Positions 55,033-62,802 of a stretch of 64,000 bases of DNA are shown piece after piece. Under the pieces are notes generated by a model. That model saw nothing but the letters and a program-made list of their open reading frames with translations. It was not told the origin of the DNA and did not search any database. The position numbers were made by a program, and so were the translations under genes. The DNA comes from Rothia kristinae NBRC 15354 (lineage in GTDB: Bacteria; Actinomycetota; Actinomycetes; Actinomycetales; Micrococcaceae). The first letter of the stretch is position 1; each line of letters opens with the position of its first letter. Location: assembly GCF_001570865.1 (NCBI RefSeq), contig NZ_BCSM01000004.1, positions 62,001 through 126,000 of the forward strand. The letters run 5' to 3'.

Positions 55033-56757
55033 ATGACCGTCACCCAGCTCGGCATGCCCACCGTGCCCCCGCACGGGCAGGGCAACATCTTCGCCGAGGA
55101 GTCCTTCACCCACCACGCCGCCCGGGATCTGCACGATGAGACCATGCGCGGGAATCTCAACTTCGCGATGAGCAAGATCCGCACCAAGCGGGCCACCGTC
55201 GTCTCTGAGATGCCGGACTGGCAGCACCTGCGCACCGCCGGATCCGAGATCAAGCAGAACGTGCTGGCCCGCCTGCCGGAGCTGCTGGAGCAGTTCGAGG
55301 AGAACTTCACCGCCCGCGGCGGGCACGTGCACTGGGCGCGCGACGCCGAGGAGGCCAACCGCATCGCCCTGGACCTGATCCGCGAGCAGGGGGTTACGGA
55401 GGTCTCCAAGATCAAGTCCATGGCCACCCAGGAGACCGGGCTGAACGAGTACCTGGAGGCCCACGGGATCGAGGCCGTGGAGACAGACCTGGCCGAGGAG
55501 ATCGTGCAGCTGGGCCATGACAAGCCCTCGCACATCGTCGTCCCCGCGATCCACCGCAACCGCAGCGAGATCCGGGACATCTTCAAGAAGGAGATCCCCG
55601 GGGTCCGGAAGGACCTCTCGGACGATCCGGCCGAGCTGGCCGAAGCCTCCCGCAAGAGGCTGCGCCGGAAGTTCTTCGAGAACAAGGTCGCCGTCTCCGG
55701 GACCAACTTCGGGGTGGCCGAGTCCGGGACCCTGACCATCGTGGAGTCCGAGGGCAACGGGCGCATGTGCCTGACCCTGCCGGACACCCTGATCACCTTC
55801 ATGGGCATCGAGAAGGTCATCCCGCGCTTCGAGGACCTCGAGGTGTTCCTGCAGCTGCTGCCGCGCTCCTCCACCGGGGAGCGGATGAACCCGTACACCT
55901 CCCTGTGGACCGGGGTGACCCCCGGGGACGGCCCGCAGAACATGCACGTGATCCTCATCGACAACGGCCGCACCGCGGTGCTCAAGGACGAGCTGGGCCG
56001 CCAGGCCCTGCACTGCATCCGCTGCTCCGCGTGCCTGAACGTGTGCCCGGTGTACCAGCGGGCCGGCGGACACTCCTACGGCTCCGTGTACCCCGGACCC
56101 ATCGGGGCGATCCTGTCCCCGCAGCTGGGCGGCATCGAGGCGGAGGCCAACAACTCCCTGCCCTACGCCTCCTCCCTGTGCGGGGCCTGCTACGAGGTGT
56201 GCCCGGTGAAGATCAACATCCCGGACATCCTGGTGCACCTGCGCGGCAAGGACATCGACGCCCAGCACGGCAAGGGCGAGGAGGGCACCAAGCGCGGCCT
56301 GCCCACCCAGATGGACGGCATGATGGCCGGGGCCCGGGTGGCCTTCGGCTCCGGGAAGGTGCTGGGTCTGGCGGAGAAGGCGCTGCCGGCCGGGCGCGTC
56401 GTCGCCGGGAAGGACCACCGGATCGACAAGCTGCCCGGGCTGGTCGGCGGCTGGACCAAGTACCGCGACATCGACACCCCGCCGAAGGAGTCCTTCCGGT
56501 CCTGGTGGAAGAAGAACCGCGGCAAGGCCGCGGCCCCGCGTCCGGCCTCGGAGCGGGTGGACGTGGAGGAGCTGATCCGCGCCAACCGCGGCAAGGCCGA
56601 GGCCCTGCACGAGCAGCAGGCGAAGCGCTACGCCAAGGACCAGGATGACTACACCCGCCTGATGGCCTCCGAGCGGGTGGCCATCCAGCGCTCGCAGGCG
56701 AAGGGGGATACCGTGGCCGACTACGCCCGCGGCACCGAGGAAGACTACGAGGCCTAG
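55033..56757 (+). CDS. lutB: lactate utilisation iron-sulfur protein B (LutB/LldF)
   Basis: 574 residues. An N-terminal LUD domain (to ~330, with MATQETGLNEYL and VSGTNFGVAESGTLTIVESEGN) is followed by two [4Fe-4S] motifs, CIRCSACLNVCP and CGACYEVCP, and a ~150-residue C-terminal region ending in a Lys/Arg-rich helix (longer than in Bacillus LutB, ~475). It relays electrons from lactate. Located between lutA and lutC. Confidence 0.95.
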   Translation: MTVTQLGMPTVPPHGQGNIFAEESFTHHAARDLHDETMRGNLNFAMSKIRTKRATVVSEMPDWQHLRTAGSEIKQNVLARLPELLEQFEENFTARGGHVHWARDAEEANRIALDLIREQGVTEVSKIKSMATQETGLNEYLEAHGIEAVETDLAEEIVQLGHDKPSHIVVPAIHRNRSEIRDIFKKEIPGVRKDLSDDPAELAEASRKRLRRKFFENKVAVSGTNFGVAESGTLTIVESEGNGRMCLTLPDTLITFMGIEKVIPRFEDLEVFLQLLPRSSTGERMNPYTSLWTGVTPGDGPQNMHVILIDNGRTAVLKDELGRQALHCIRCSACLNVCPVYQRAGGHSYGSVYPGPIGAILSPQLGGIEAEANNSLPYASSLCGACYEVCPVKINIPDILVHLRGKDIDAQHGKGEEGTKRGLPTQMDGMMAGARVAFGSGKVLGLAEKALPAGRVVAGKDHRIDKLPGLVGGWTKYRDIDTPPKESFRSWWKKNRGKAAAPRPASERVDVEELIRANRGKAEALHEQQAKRYAKDQDDYTRLMASERVAIQRSQAKGDTVADYARGTEEDYEA

Positions 56758-56763
56758 GAGGAC

Positions 56764-57417
56764 ATGGTGAGCGACGCGAAGAGCGAGATCCTGGCGCGGA
56801 TCCGCACGGCCCTGGCGGACAACCCGACCCCGCCAGAGCCCACCCGGGACTACCGGCACACCTCCTCGGCGAGCCTGAAGGACCGCCGGGAGCTGCTGGC
56901 GGACCGGCTGATCGACTACAAGGCGCAGGTGCACGAGGCCACCGAGGACACCATCGCGACGACGATCGCGGACCTGCTCGGGGACCGGGCCCGGTACGTG
57001 GTGCCCACCGGGCTGAAATCCGAGTGGCTGCCGGAGGACACGGCCACCCGCACCCGCTTCGTGGACTCCGGGAACACCGAGAAGTCCGGGGCGCTGAGCA
57101 ACAAGGAGCTGGACGCGATGGATGCGGTGGTGACCTCCTCCACCGTCGCCTGCGCGGAGACCGGCACCGTGTTCCTGAACTCCAACCCGGACGAGGGGCG
57201 TCGGGCGATCTCCCTGATCCCGGACCACCACATCTGCGTGGTCCCGGAGGAGACCATCGTGGAGATCGTCCCGGAGGCCCTGGCCCGGGTGGATCGGGCA
57301 CACCCGGTGACGATGTTCTCCGGGCCCTCGGCGACCTCGGACATCGAGCTGCAGCGCGTGGAGGGCGTGCACGGCCCGCGGCGCCTGGACGTGATCCTGC
57401 TCGGCGCGAAGAGCTGA
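56764..57417 (+). CDS. lutC: lactate utilisation protein C (LutC/LldG)
   Basis: 217 residues, LUD domain. The diagnostic strand pattern CAETGTVFLNSNPDEGRRAISLIPDHHICVV and the C-terminal FSGPSATSDIELQRVEGVHGPRRLDVILL are complete. Third component of the LutABC complex. GGAGG lies just before the ATG (overlapping the end of lutB). The 3' end is tandem-duplicated into the gap. Confidence 0.95.
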   Translation: MVSDAKSEILARIRTALADNPTPPEPTRDYRHTSSASLKDRRELLADRLIDYKAQVHEATEDTIATTIADLLGDRARYVVPTGLKSEWLPEDTATRTRFVDSGNTEKSGALSNKELDAMDAVVTSSTVACAETGTVFLNSNPDEGRRAISLIPDHHICVVPEETIVEIVPEALARVDRAHPVTMFSGPSATSDIELQRVEGVHGPRRLDVILLGAKS

Positions 57418-57448
57418 GCCGACGGGCTGACGCGAAGGGCTGAGCCGA
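57406..57448. repeat. 26-nt tandem duplication over the lutC stop
   Basis: GCGAAGAGCTGAGCCGA (57406-57422) is repeated as GCGAAGGGCTGAGCCGA (57432-57448), offset 26 bases, one mismatch. The first copy contains the lutC stop; the second is non-coding. Confidence 0.8.
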
Positions 57449-57449
57449 T

Positions 57450-57483
57450 GACGGTGCGGTGACCGACCGGTCGCCGCACCGTC
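57450..57483 (+). terminator. terminator after lutC
   Basis: GACGGTGCGG (57450-57459) pairs with CCGCACCGTC (57474-57483), with an inner ACC/GGT extension, followed by TCCTTCTGT. Confidence 0.75.
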
Positions 57484-57612
57484 TCCTTCTGTCCCCGAGC
57501 CGGTGGATCTCGCCCCGGCTGTCGCCGGAGCATCCACAGCCGCCCCGTCAGCACGCGGGTCCGCGCAGGAGAGCCTTCGACGCCGTCCACCCGGTGCTGC
57601 TGGTATGGGCCC

Positions 57613-58374
57613 ATGGGACGCCATCGCACGCCGCGGCCGATGCCCGCACCACGGCCGGCACTCTCGCGCCGGGCCGCTTCGGTCCCGGTGCTGCTGGCCG
57701 CCGTCGTCCTGCTGGTCTTCGGCTTGTGGTGGCGCGGCCTGCTGAGCCCGCCGTGGTCCGGGGGACTGGGCGGGTGGGGTGCGCCCCGTGAGGTGGTGCT
57801 CTCGGAGGCCACCGCCCGGGAGCTGGCGGCGATCCCGGTGCGGGAGAAGACGACGAGCCCCGCCTACCGGCGGGAGGCCTTCGGCCAGGCGTGGGCGGAC
57901 ACGGATCGCAACGGGTGCGACACCCGCAACGACATCCTGGCCCGGGACCTCACCGAGGTGTCCTACAAGAACGCCCAGCGGTGCGCGGTGGCCGGCGGCC
58001 TGCTCGCGGATCCGTACGCGGGGCGGCAGATCGCGTTCACGGCCGGGGCCCGGTCTCGGCAGGTGCAGATCGACCACGTCGTCGCGCTGGCCGACGCCTG
58101 GGCCTCGGGCGCCTCCGCCTGGGAGCCCCGGCGTCGCACCGAGTACGCGAACGACCCGGAGAATCTGCTGGCCGTGGACGGCCCGGCCAACGAGGACAAG
58201 GGCGCGCAGGACGCCGCCTCCTGGCTGCCGCCGCAGGAGGGCTACCGCTGCGCGTATGCGGCCCGGCAGATCCGCGTGAAGGCCAAGTACGGGCTCAGCG
58301 TGAGCCCACCCGAGCGGGCCGCGCTGCTGGAGGTGCTGGGGGACTGCCCGGGGTTCCAGCTGGGGGGCCCGTGA
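57613..58374 (+). CDS. secreted or membrane-anchored HNH-family (DUF1524) nuclease
   Basis: 253 residues. A basic N terminus and a hydrophobic helix at about 22-42 (VPVLLAAVVLLVFGLWWRGLL) form a signal or anchor. The outside domain carries the HNH/GmrSD-C-type motif QIDHVVALADAW (His-nucleophile region) and NDPENLLAVDGPANEDKG, with Cys pairs (GCDTRND, RCAVAGG, YRCAYAARQ) that could form disulfides. Probably a non-specific extracellular nuclease for nutrient scavenging. No immunity gene is visible. ATG 57613; upstream GTG/ATG choices in other frames are not supported. Confidence 0.82.
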   Translation: MGRHRTPRPMPAPRPALSRRAASVPVLLAAVVLLVFGLWWRGLLSPPWSGGLGGWGAPREVVLSEATARELAAIPVREKTTSPAYRREAFGQAWADTDRNGCDTRNDILARDLTEVSYKNAQRCAVAGGLLADPYAGRQIAFTAGARSRQVQIDHVVALADAWASGASAWEPRRRTEYANDPENLLAVDGPANEDKGAQDAASWLPPQEGYRCAYAARQIRVKAKYGLSVSPPERAALLEVLGDCPGFQLGGP

Positions 58375-58386
58375 CTCTCAGCGGGC

Positions 58387-59028
58387 TCAGGCGCCGTCGA
58401 GCTGGCGCTGGACGCGGTGCACCAGCATGTCCAGGGCCACCAGGTTGCCCCCGCCCTCCGGGATGATCAGATCCGCCTTCCGTTTGGAGGGCTCCACGTA
58501 CAGCTCGTGCATGGGCTTGACGGTGGACAGGTACTGGGCCTCCACGGACTCCACCGAGCGACCCCGCTCCAGCACGTCCCGCTTGATCCGGCGCAGGATG
58601 CGCACGTCCGCGTCCGTGTCCACGAAGATCTTGATGTCGCAGCGGCGGCAGATCGCCTCGGAGGCGAACAGCAGGATCCCCTCCACGATGATGATCGGCT
58701 GGGCCTCGATGAACAGGGTCTCCTCGGAGCGGTTGTGATCCGCGTAGTCGTAGACCGGGCACTCGATGGACCCGCCGGCGATCAGGGTGTCCAGCTGCCG
58801 GACCATGAGCTCGTCGTCGAAGGCCTCCGGCGCGTCGTAGTTCAGCCGGCAGCGCTGCTCGAAGGTCAGGTCATCGTGGCGCTTGTAGTAGTTGTCGTGG
58901 TAGACGACGGCGACCCGCTCGCGCACCGCCTCGATCAGCTCGCGGGTCAGGGTGGTCTTCCCGGAGCCGGTGCCCCCGGCGATCCCGATGACCAGGGGCT
59001 TGGTCCGGCTGTGCTGCTCCAGGGGCAT
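58387..59028 (-). CDS. udk: uridine kinase
   Basis: 213 residues. P-loop IGIAGGTGSGKTTLTRELIE, VVYHDNYYKRHDDL, the uridine-binding NYDAPEAFDDELMV, PVYDYADHNRSEET, IIIVEGILLFA and the lid RRIKRDVLERGRSVESVEAQYL. Phosphorylates uridine/cytidine in salvage. ATG 59028 with GAGGAG upstream; an in-frame start at 59046 is possible. Convergent with the nuclease gene (12-base gap). Confidence 0.95.
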   Translation of the reverse strand: MPLEQHSRTKPLVIGIAGGTGSGKTTLTRELIEAVRERVAVVYHDNYYKRHDDLTFEQRCRLNYDAPEAFDDELMVRQLDTLIAGGSIECPVYDYADHNRSEETLFIEAQPIIIVEGILLFASEAICRRCDIKIFVDTDADVRILRRIKRDVLERGRSVESVEAQYLSTVKPMHELYVEPSKRKADLIIPEGGGNLVALDMLVHRVQRQLDGA

Positions 59029-59072
59029 GGGTGGCCCGCTCCTCACGACGTCGGCGATATGCGGCTCCCCCC

Positions 59073-59078
59073 ATTATG
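59073..59078 (-). promoter_or_regulatory. candidate -10 box of udk
   Basis: Minus-strand CATAAT with a leader of about 40 bases to ATG 59028, which has its own Shine-Dalgarno. Confidence 0.5.
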
Positions 59079-59113
59079 GCCGCTGCCGCCAGCCCCGCCT
59101 CCCTGCGCAGGCC

Positions 59114-60856
59114 TCAGGCCGCGGCACCCGCGCGCAGCGGCCGCGGTATCGCCGCGATCAGCTCCCGCGTGTACTCCTGCTGCGGGGCGCGGAAGATCCG
59201 GGAGACCGGGCCGGCCTCCACGATCCGGCCCTCGCGCATCACCAGCACGTCCTCGCACAGCCACCGCACCACCGCCAGGTCGTGGGTGATGAACAGCAGG
59301 GACAGCCCGCGCTCGTCGCGCAGCCGCTGCAGCAGCCGCAGCACCTGGGCCTGCACCGAGGCGTCCAGGGCGCTGACCGCCTCATCGCAGACCAGCACAT
59401 CCGGGGACACGCTCAGCGCCCGGGCGATCGCCGCGCGCTGCAGCTGACCGCCGGACAGCTCCCGCGGGCGGCGCGCGGCCAGCCGGCGGTCCAGCCCGAC
59501 GTCGTCGAACAGCCGCCCCAGCAGCTCCCGCCGCTCGGCCCGGCCCACCGAGCCCAGGGCCCGCACCGGCTCCAGCACGGACCAGCCCACCGAGTGCGAG
59601 GGATCGAAGGAGGAGTGCGGGTTCTGGAACACCGGCTGCACCGTACGGCGGAATGACCGGTCCCGGCGGGTCACCTCCGCCCCGCGCAGGGTGATCCGAC
59701 CGGCGTCGGCCCGCTCCAGGCCCAGCAGGATCCGGGCCAGCGTGGTCTTGCCGGACCCGGACTCTCCGACCACGGCCAGGCTGCCGCCCTCGGCCAGGCT
59801 GAACGCGGCCTCGCGCAGCGCGTGCACCGGTTCGCGTCGGGAGCCGAAGGCGCGGGACAGCCCCTCACCGGTCAGCACCGGGGTGCGCGCGCCGTCGACG
59901 CCGACCGGCGCCTCTGCTCCGGCGTCGGTCCGTGCCGCAGGGGAATCCGCCGGGTTCTGGTCGGCCCAGGGGGCAGCCTTGCCGTCGACCGCGGTCCTGC
60001 CGGCCCCCTCGCCGTCGACCCCGAGGCCGTCGGTGTCGACGGCGTCGGCGGTCAGCGCCATCGCCTCCGCCAGGGCCCGGCCCTGCGGGGTGCTCGGGTG
60101 CAGCAGCACCTGCTCGCTGGGGCCCTGCTCCACGGCCTGGCCCCGGCTCATTAGCACCACCCGGTCGGTGCGCTCGGCGGCCACCGCGAGGTCGTGGGTG
60201 ATCATCAGCAGGGCCGTGCCGCGCTCGCGCACCAGCTCCTGCAGCCGATCCAGGATCCGCTTCTGCACCGTGACGTCCAGGGCGCTGGTGGGCTCATCGG
60301 CCAGGATCAGATCCGGGTCCGTCACGATCGCCGCGGCGATCAGGACCCGCTGCCGCTGCCCGCCGGAGAGCTCATGGGGCCAGCGCCGGGCCAGGGACTC
60401 CGGGTCCGGCAGGCCCGCCTCCCGCATCGCGGCCAGAGCCCGTTCCCGATGGGTGTCCGGGTCCCCGATGCCGTGGATGCGCAGCGGCTCGACCACCTGC
60501 TCCAGCACCCGCAGCAGCGGATCCAGGGAGGTTCCCGGATCCTGCGGAACGTAGCCGATGCGCCGGCCCACCAGCCGGCGCCGCCCGGTAGCATCCAGCG
60601 CGTCCAGGTCCTGCCCGGCCAGCCGGAGGCTCCCCTCCCGGCGGGTGCCGGAAGGCAGCAGGCCCAGCACGCTGCGGACCAGGGTGGTCTTGCCGGAGCC
60701 GGATTCCCCGACCACGGCCACGGACTCGCCGCGCCCGACGCTCAGGCCGACGCCGTCGACCGCCGGGGTCGAGACCGCGCCGCGCCGGCCCGGGTAGGCC
60801 ACGCGCAGCCCGGACAGCTCCAGGACGGGGGCGGGGGAGGAGGAAGCGGTGTTCAT
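59114..60856 (-). CDS. peptide/nickel-type ABC importer, duplicated ATPase
   Basis: 580 residues with two complete nucleotide-binding domains, as if DppD and DppF were fused. First: GESGSGKTTLVRS, HELSGGQRQRVLIA, LILADEPTSALD. Second: GESGSGKTTLARI, RELSGGQLQRAAIA, VLVCDEAVSALDAS. The linker (about 275-325) is Asp/Ala-rich. Powers the two permeases encoded upstream. ATG 60856, 2 bases after the permease stop. Confidence 0.93.
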   Translation of the reverse strand: MNTASSSPAPVLELSGLRVAYPGRRGAVSTPAVDGVGLSVGRGESVAVVGESGSGKTTLVRSVLGLLPSGTRREGSLRLAGQDLDALDATGRRRLVGRRIGYVPQDPGTSLDPLLRVLEQVVEPLRIHGIGDPDTHRERALAAMREAGLPDPESLARRWPHELSGGQRQRVLIAAAIVTDPDLILADEPTSALDVTVQKRILDRLQELVRERGTALLMITHDLAVAAERTDRVVLMSRGQAVEQGPSEQVLLHPSTPQGRALAEAMALTADAVDTDGLGVDGEGAGRTAVDGKAAPWADQNPADSPAARTDAGAEAPVGVDGARTPVLTGEGLSRAFGSRREPVHALREAAFSLAEGGSLAVVGESGSGKTTLARILLGLERADAGRITLRGAEVTRRDRSFRRTVQPVFQNPHSSFDPSHSVGWSVLEPVRALGSVGRAERRELLGRLFDDVGLDRRLAARRPRELSGGQLQRAAIARALSVSPDVLVCDEAVSALDASVQAQVLRLLQRLRDERGLSLLFITHDLAVVRWLCEDVLVMREGRIVEAGPVSRIFRAPQQEYTRELIAAIPRPLRAGAAA

Positions 60857-60858
60857 GG

Positions 60859-61776
60859 TCAGACCTCTCGGGTGCCGATGCTGCGGGTCAGGCGGTTGGC
60901 GCTGAGCACGGTCAGCGCGACGATGATCGCGGGGCAGATGCTCCACCACCAGGCGCTGGCCACGTACAGCCGGCCCTCGTTGATCTGCGAGCCCCACTCC
61001 GCGGTGGGCGGCACCGCCCCGAAGCCGAGGAAGCTCAGGGCGGCGATCGACAGGATCGCCCCGCCCAGGTCGATCCCGGCGACCACCGCGACCGGCCCGG
61101 CCGCGTTGGGCACCACGTGGCTGAACAGGCCGAGGAAGCGGCGGGTGCCGCTGGTGCGGGCCGCGTCCATGTACGGCATCGCGCTCACGCGCAGGGTCTC
61201 GGCCCGGGCGATGCGCACGAATCCGGGGATCCCGGAGATGCCCACCGCGATGGCGACCTTGGTGACCCCGAAGCCCAGCACGGAGATCAGCGCGAGGGAC
61301 AGCAGCAGCCCGGGGATGGAGACGATGACCTCCACGGACCGGGAGATCACCGCATCCACCCAGCCGCCCACGGACCCGGCGAGCATGCCCAGCAGGCCCC
61401 CGACCACCAGGGAGATCGTGATCGCCAGGACCCCGGCGCGCAGGGAGACCCGGGCGCCGTAGACCACCCGGGAGTACACGTCCCGCCCGTTCAGATCCGT
61501 GCCGAACCAGTGCTGCCAGCTCGGGGCGGCAAGGGAGTCCCCGACGATCTCCGTCGGGTCGGCGGTGGCGAACAGCCCCGGGAAGAGCACCCAGCCGATC
61601 ATCAGCAGCACGAACAGCCCGGCCAGCACGGTGCCGGGGCGGCGCAGCAGGGCCGCACCCGTCCGGGCCCCGGGGCGACGGGCCCGCGTCCGGGCGTCGG
61701 AGAGCGGGGGCCCGGGCCGCTCGGCGTCGGGGGCGCCCGCTGCGGCGGGGGAGGAGGTGATGTCCGTCGAGCTCAT
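60859..61776 (-). CDS. peptide/nickel-type ABC permease, DppC-like
   Basis: 305 residues, six helices. N-terminal Arg-rich leader (~45), first helix AGLFVLLMIGWVLFPGL, the HWFGTDLNGRDVYSRVVYGARVSL block typical of DppC, and the EAA loop in VRIARAETLRVSAMPYMDAARTSGTRRF. Its start overlaps the stop of the DppB-like gene by 4 bases (61773-61776). Confidence 0.93.
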   Translation of the reverse strand: MSSTDITSSPAAAGAPDAERPGPPLSDARTRARRPGARTGAALLRRPGTVLAGLFVLLMIGWVLFPGLFATADPTEIVGDSLAAPSWQHWFGTDLNGRDVYSRVVYGARVSLRAGVLAITISLVVGGLLGMLAGSVGGWVDAVISRSVEVIVSIPGLLLSLALISVLGFGVTKVAIAVGISGIPGFVRIARAETLRVSAMPYMDAARTSGTRRFLGLFSHVVPNAAGPVAVVAGIDLGGAILSIAALSFLGFGAVPPTAEWGSQINEGRLYVASAWWWSICPAIIVALTVLSANRLTRSIGTREV

Positions 61777-62738
61777 GCTCGGCTCCTTCCGGCCGCGGGG
61801 GAGGCCACCCGCGGGTCGATCAGGGGGTAGGTGAGGTCCACGATCAGGGTCACCAGCACGTACAGGCCGCCGGTGAGCACGATCAGCGCCTGGATCAGCG
61901 GGAAGTCCCGGCCCTGCACCGCCGTGACGTAGAGGTTGCCGATGCCGGGGCGGCCGAAGATCGTCTCGATGATCGCCGCCCCGGAGACCACCCCGCCCAC
62001 GAGCATCCCGACGATCGTGTACACGGGCAGGCTGGCCTGGCGCAGCACGTGCCGGGTGACGACCTTGCGCGGGGCCAGGCCCCGCACGCGGGCCACCTGC
62101 ACGTGCTCCTGGGCCCGGACCTCCCGGATGCTGCGGGCGTAGACCTGGGACAGGGTCCCGGCCCCCAGCAGGGCGATGGTCACCGCCGGCAGGATCAGCG
62201 AGTCCAGGCCGCCGGCCCCGAACGCCGGGAACCAGCCCAGCCGGAACGCGAAGATCTGCAGCAGCAGGATCGCCATGACGAAGCTGGGCACCGCGATGCC
62301 CAGGACGGTGAAGCCCTCGAAGACCGAGCGCAGGAAGCGGTTCGGCAGCAGCACCGAGCCCAGGGCGAACACGACGCCGAGCACCACCATGATCAGCAGG
62401 CTCGCCAGCCCCAGCTGCACCGTGGACCCCAGCCCGTCCCGGATCACCTCCAGCACGGGCTGGCGCTGCTTGGAGTAGGCGGTGCCCCAGTCCAGGGTCA
62501 CCACCCGCCACAGGTATCCGAAGTACTGGGCCAGCAGCGGCTGGTCCAGGCCCATCTCGTGGCGCAGCTGGGCCAGCTGGGCGTCGTCGGCCGCCCCGGC
62601 GTCCCCCGCGTCGGAGCCGGCCATCAGCAGGCGGGCCGGATCCCCGGGGGTGGCTTGGACGATGAGGAAGGACAGGGTGATCGCACCCCACAGCACGATC
62701 AGCGCGTGCGCGAGGCGGCGCAGGACGTAACGGGTCAC
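61773..62738 (-). CDS. peptide/nickel-type ABC permease, DppB-like
   Basis: 321 residues, six helices. Starts VTRYVLRRLAHALIVLWGAITLSFLIVQATPGDPA (DppB N terminus), with LDWGTAYSKQRQPV and the EAA-type loop VYARSIREVRAQEHVQVARVRGLAPRKV, and GRPGIGNLYVTAVQGRDFPLIQ near the end. GTG 62738 with AGGAG 7 bases upstream; the longer frame from 62849 is not supported. 64 bases separate it from the binding-protein gene. Confidence 0.93.
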   Translation of the reverse strand: MTRYVLRRLAHALIVLWGAITLSFLIVQATPGDPARLLMAGSDAGDAGAADDAQLAQLRHEMGLDQPLLAQYFGYLWRVVTLDWGTAYSKQRQPVLEVIRDGLGSTVQLGLASLLIMVVLGVVFALGSVLLPNRFLRSVFEGFTVLGIAVPSFVMAILLLQIFAFRLGWFPAFGAGGLDSLILPAVTIALLGAGTLSQVYARSIREVRAQEHVQVARVRGLAPRKVVTRHVLRQASLPVYTIVGMLVGGVVSGAAIIETIFGRPGIGNLYVTAVQGRDFPLIQALIVLTGGLYVLVTLIVDLTYPLIDPRVASPAAGRSRA

Positions 62739-62802
62739 GGCGGGACTCCTGGGCAGGTGGCGGGCGGGAAGGGCGGATGCGGTCGGTTCAGCGGGGCCGG
62801 GC

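Noticed and set aside
57613-58374. HNH protein as an antibacterial toxin with immunity gene
   Set aside because: No toxin-delivery domain and no small immunity-like gene downstream; the convergent neighbour is udk. A secreted scavenging nuclease is simpler.
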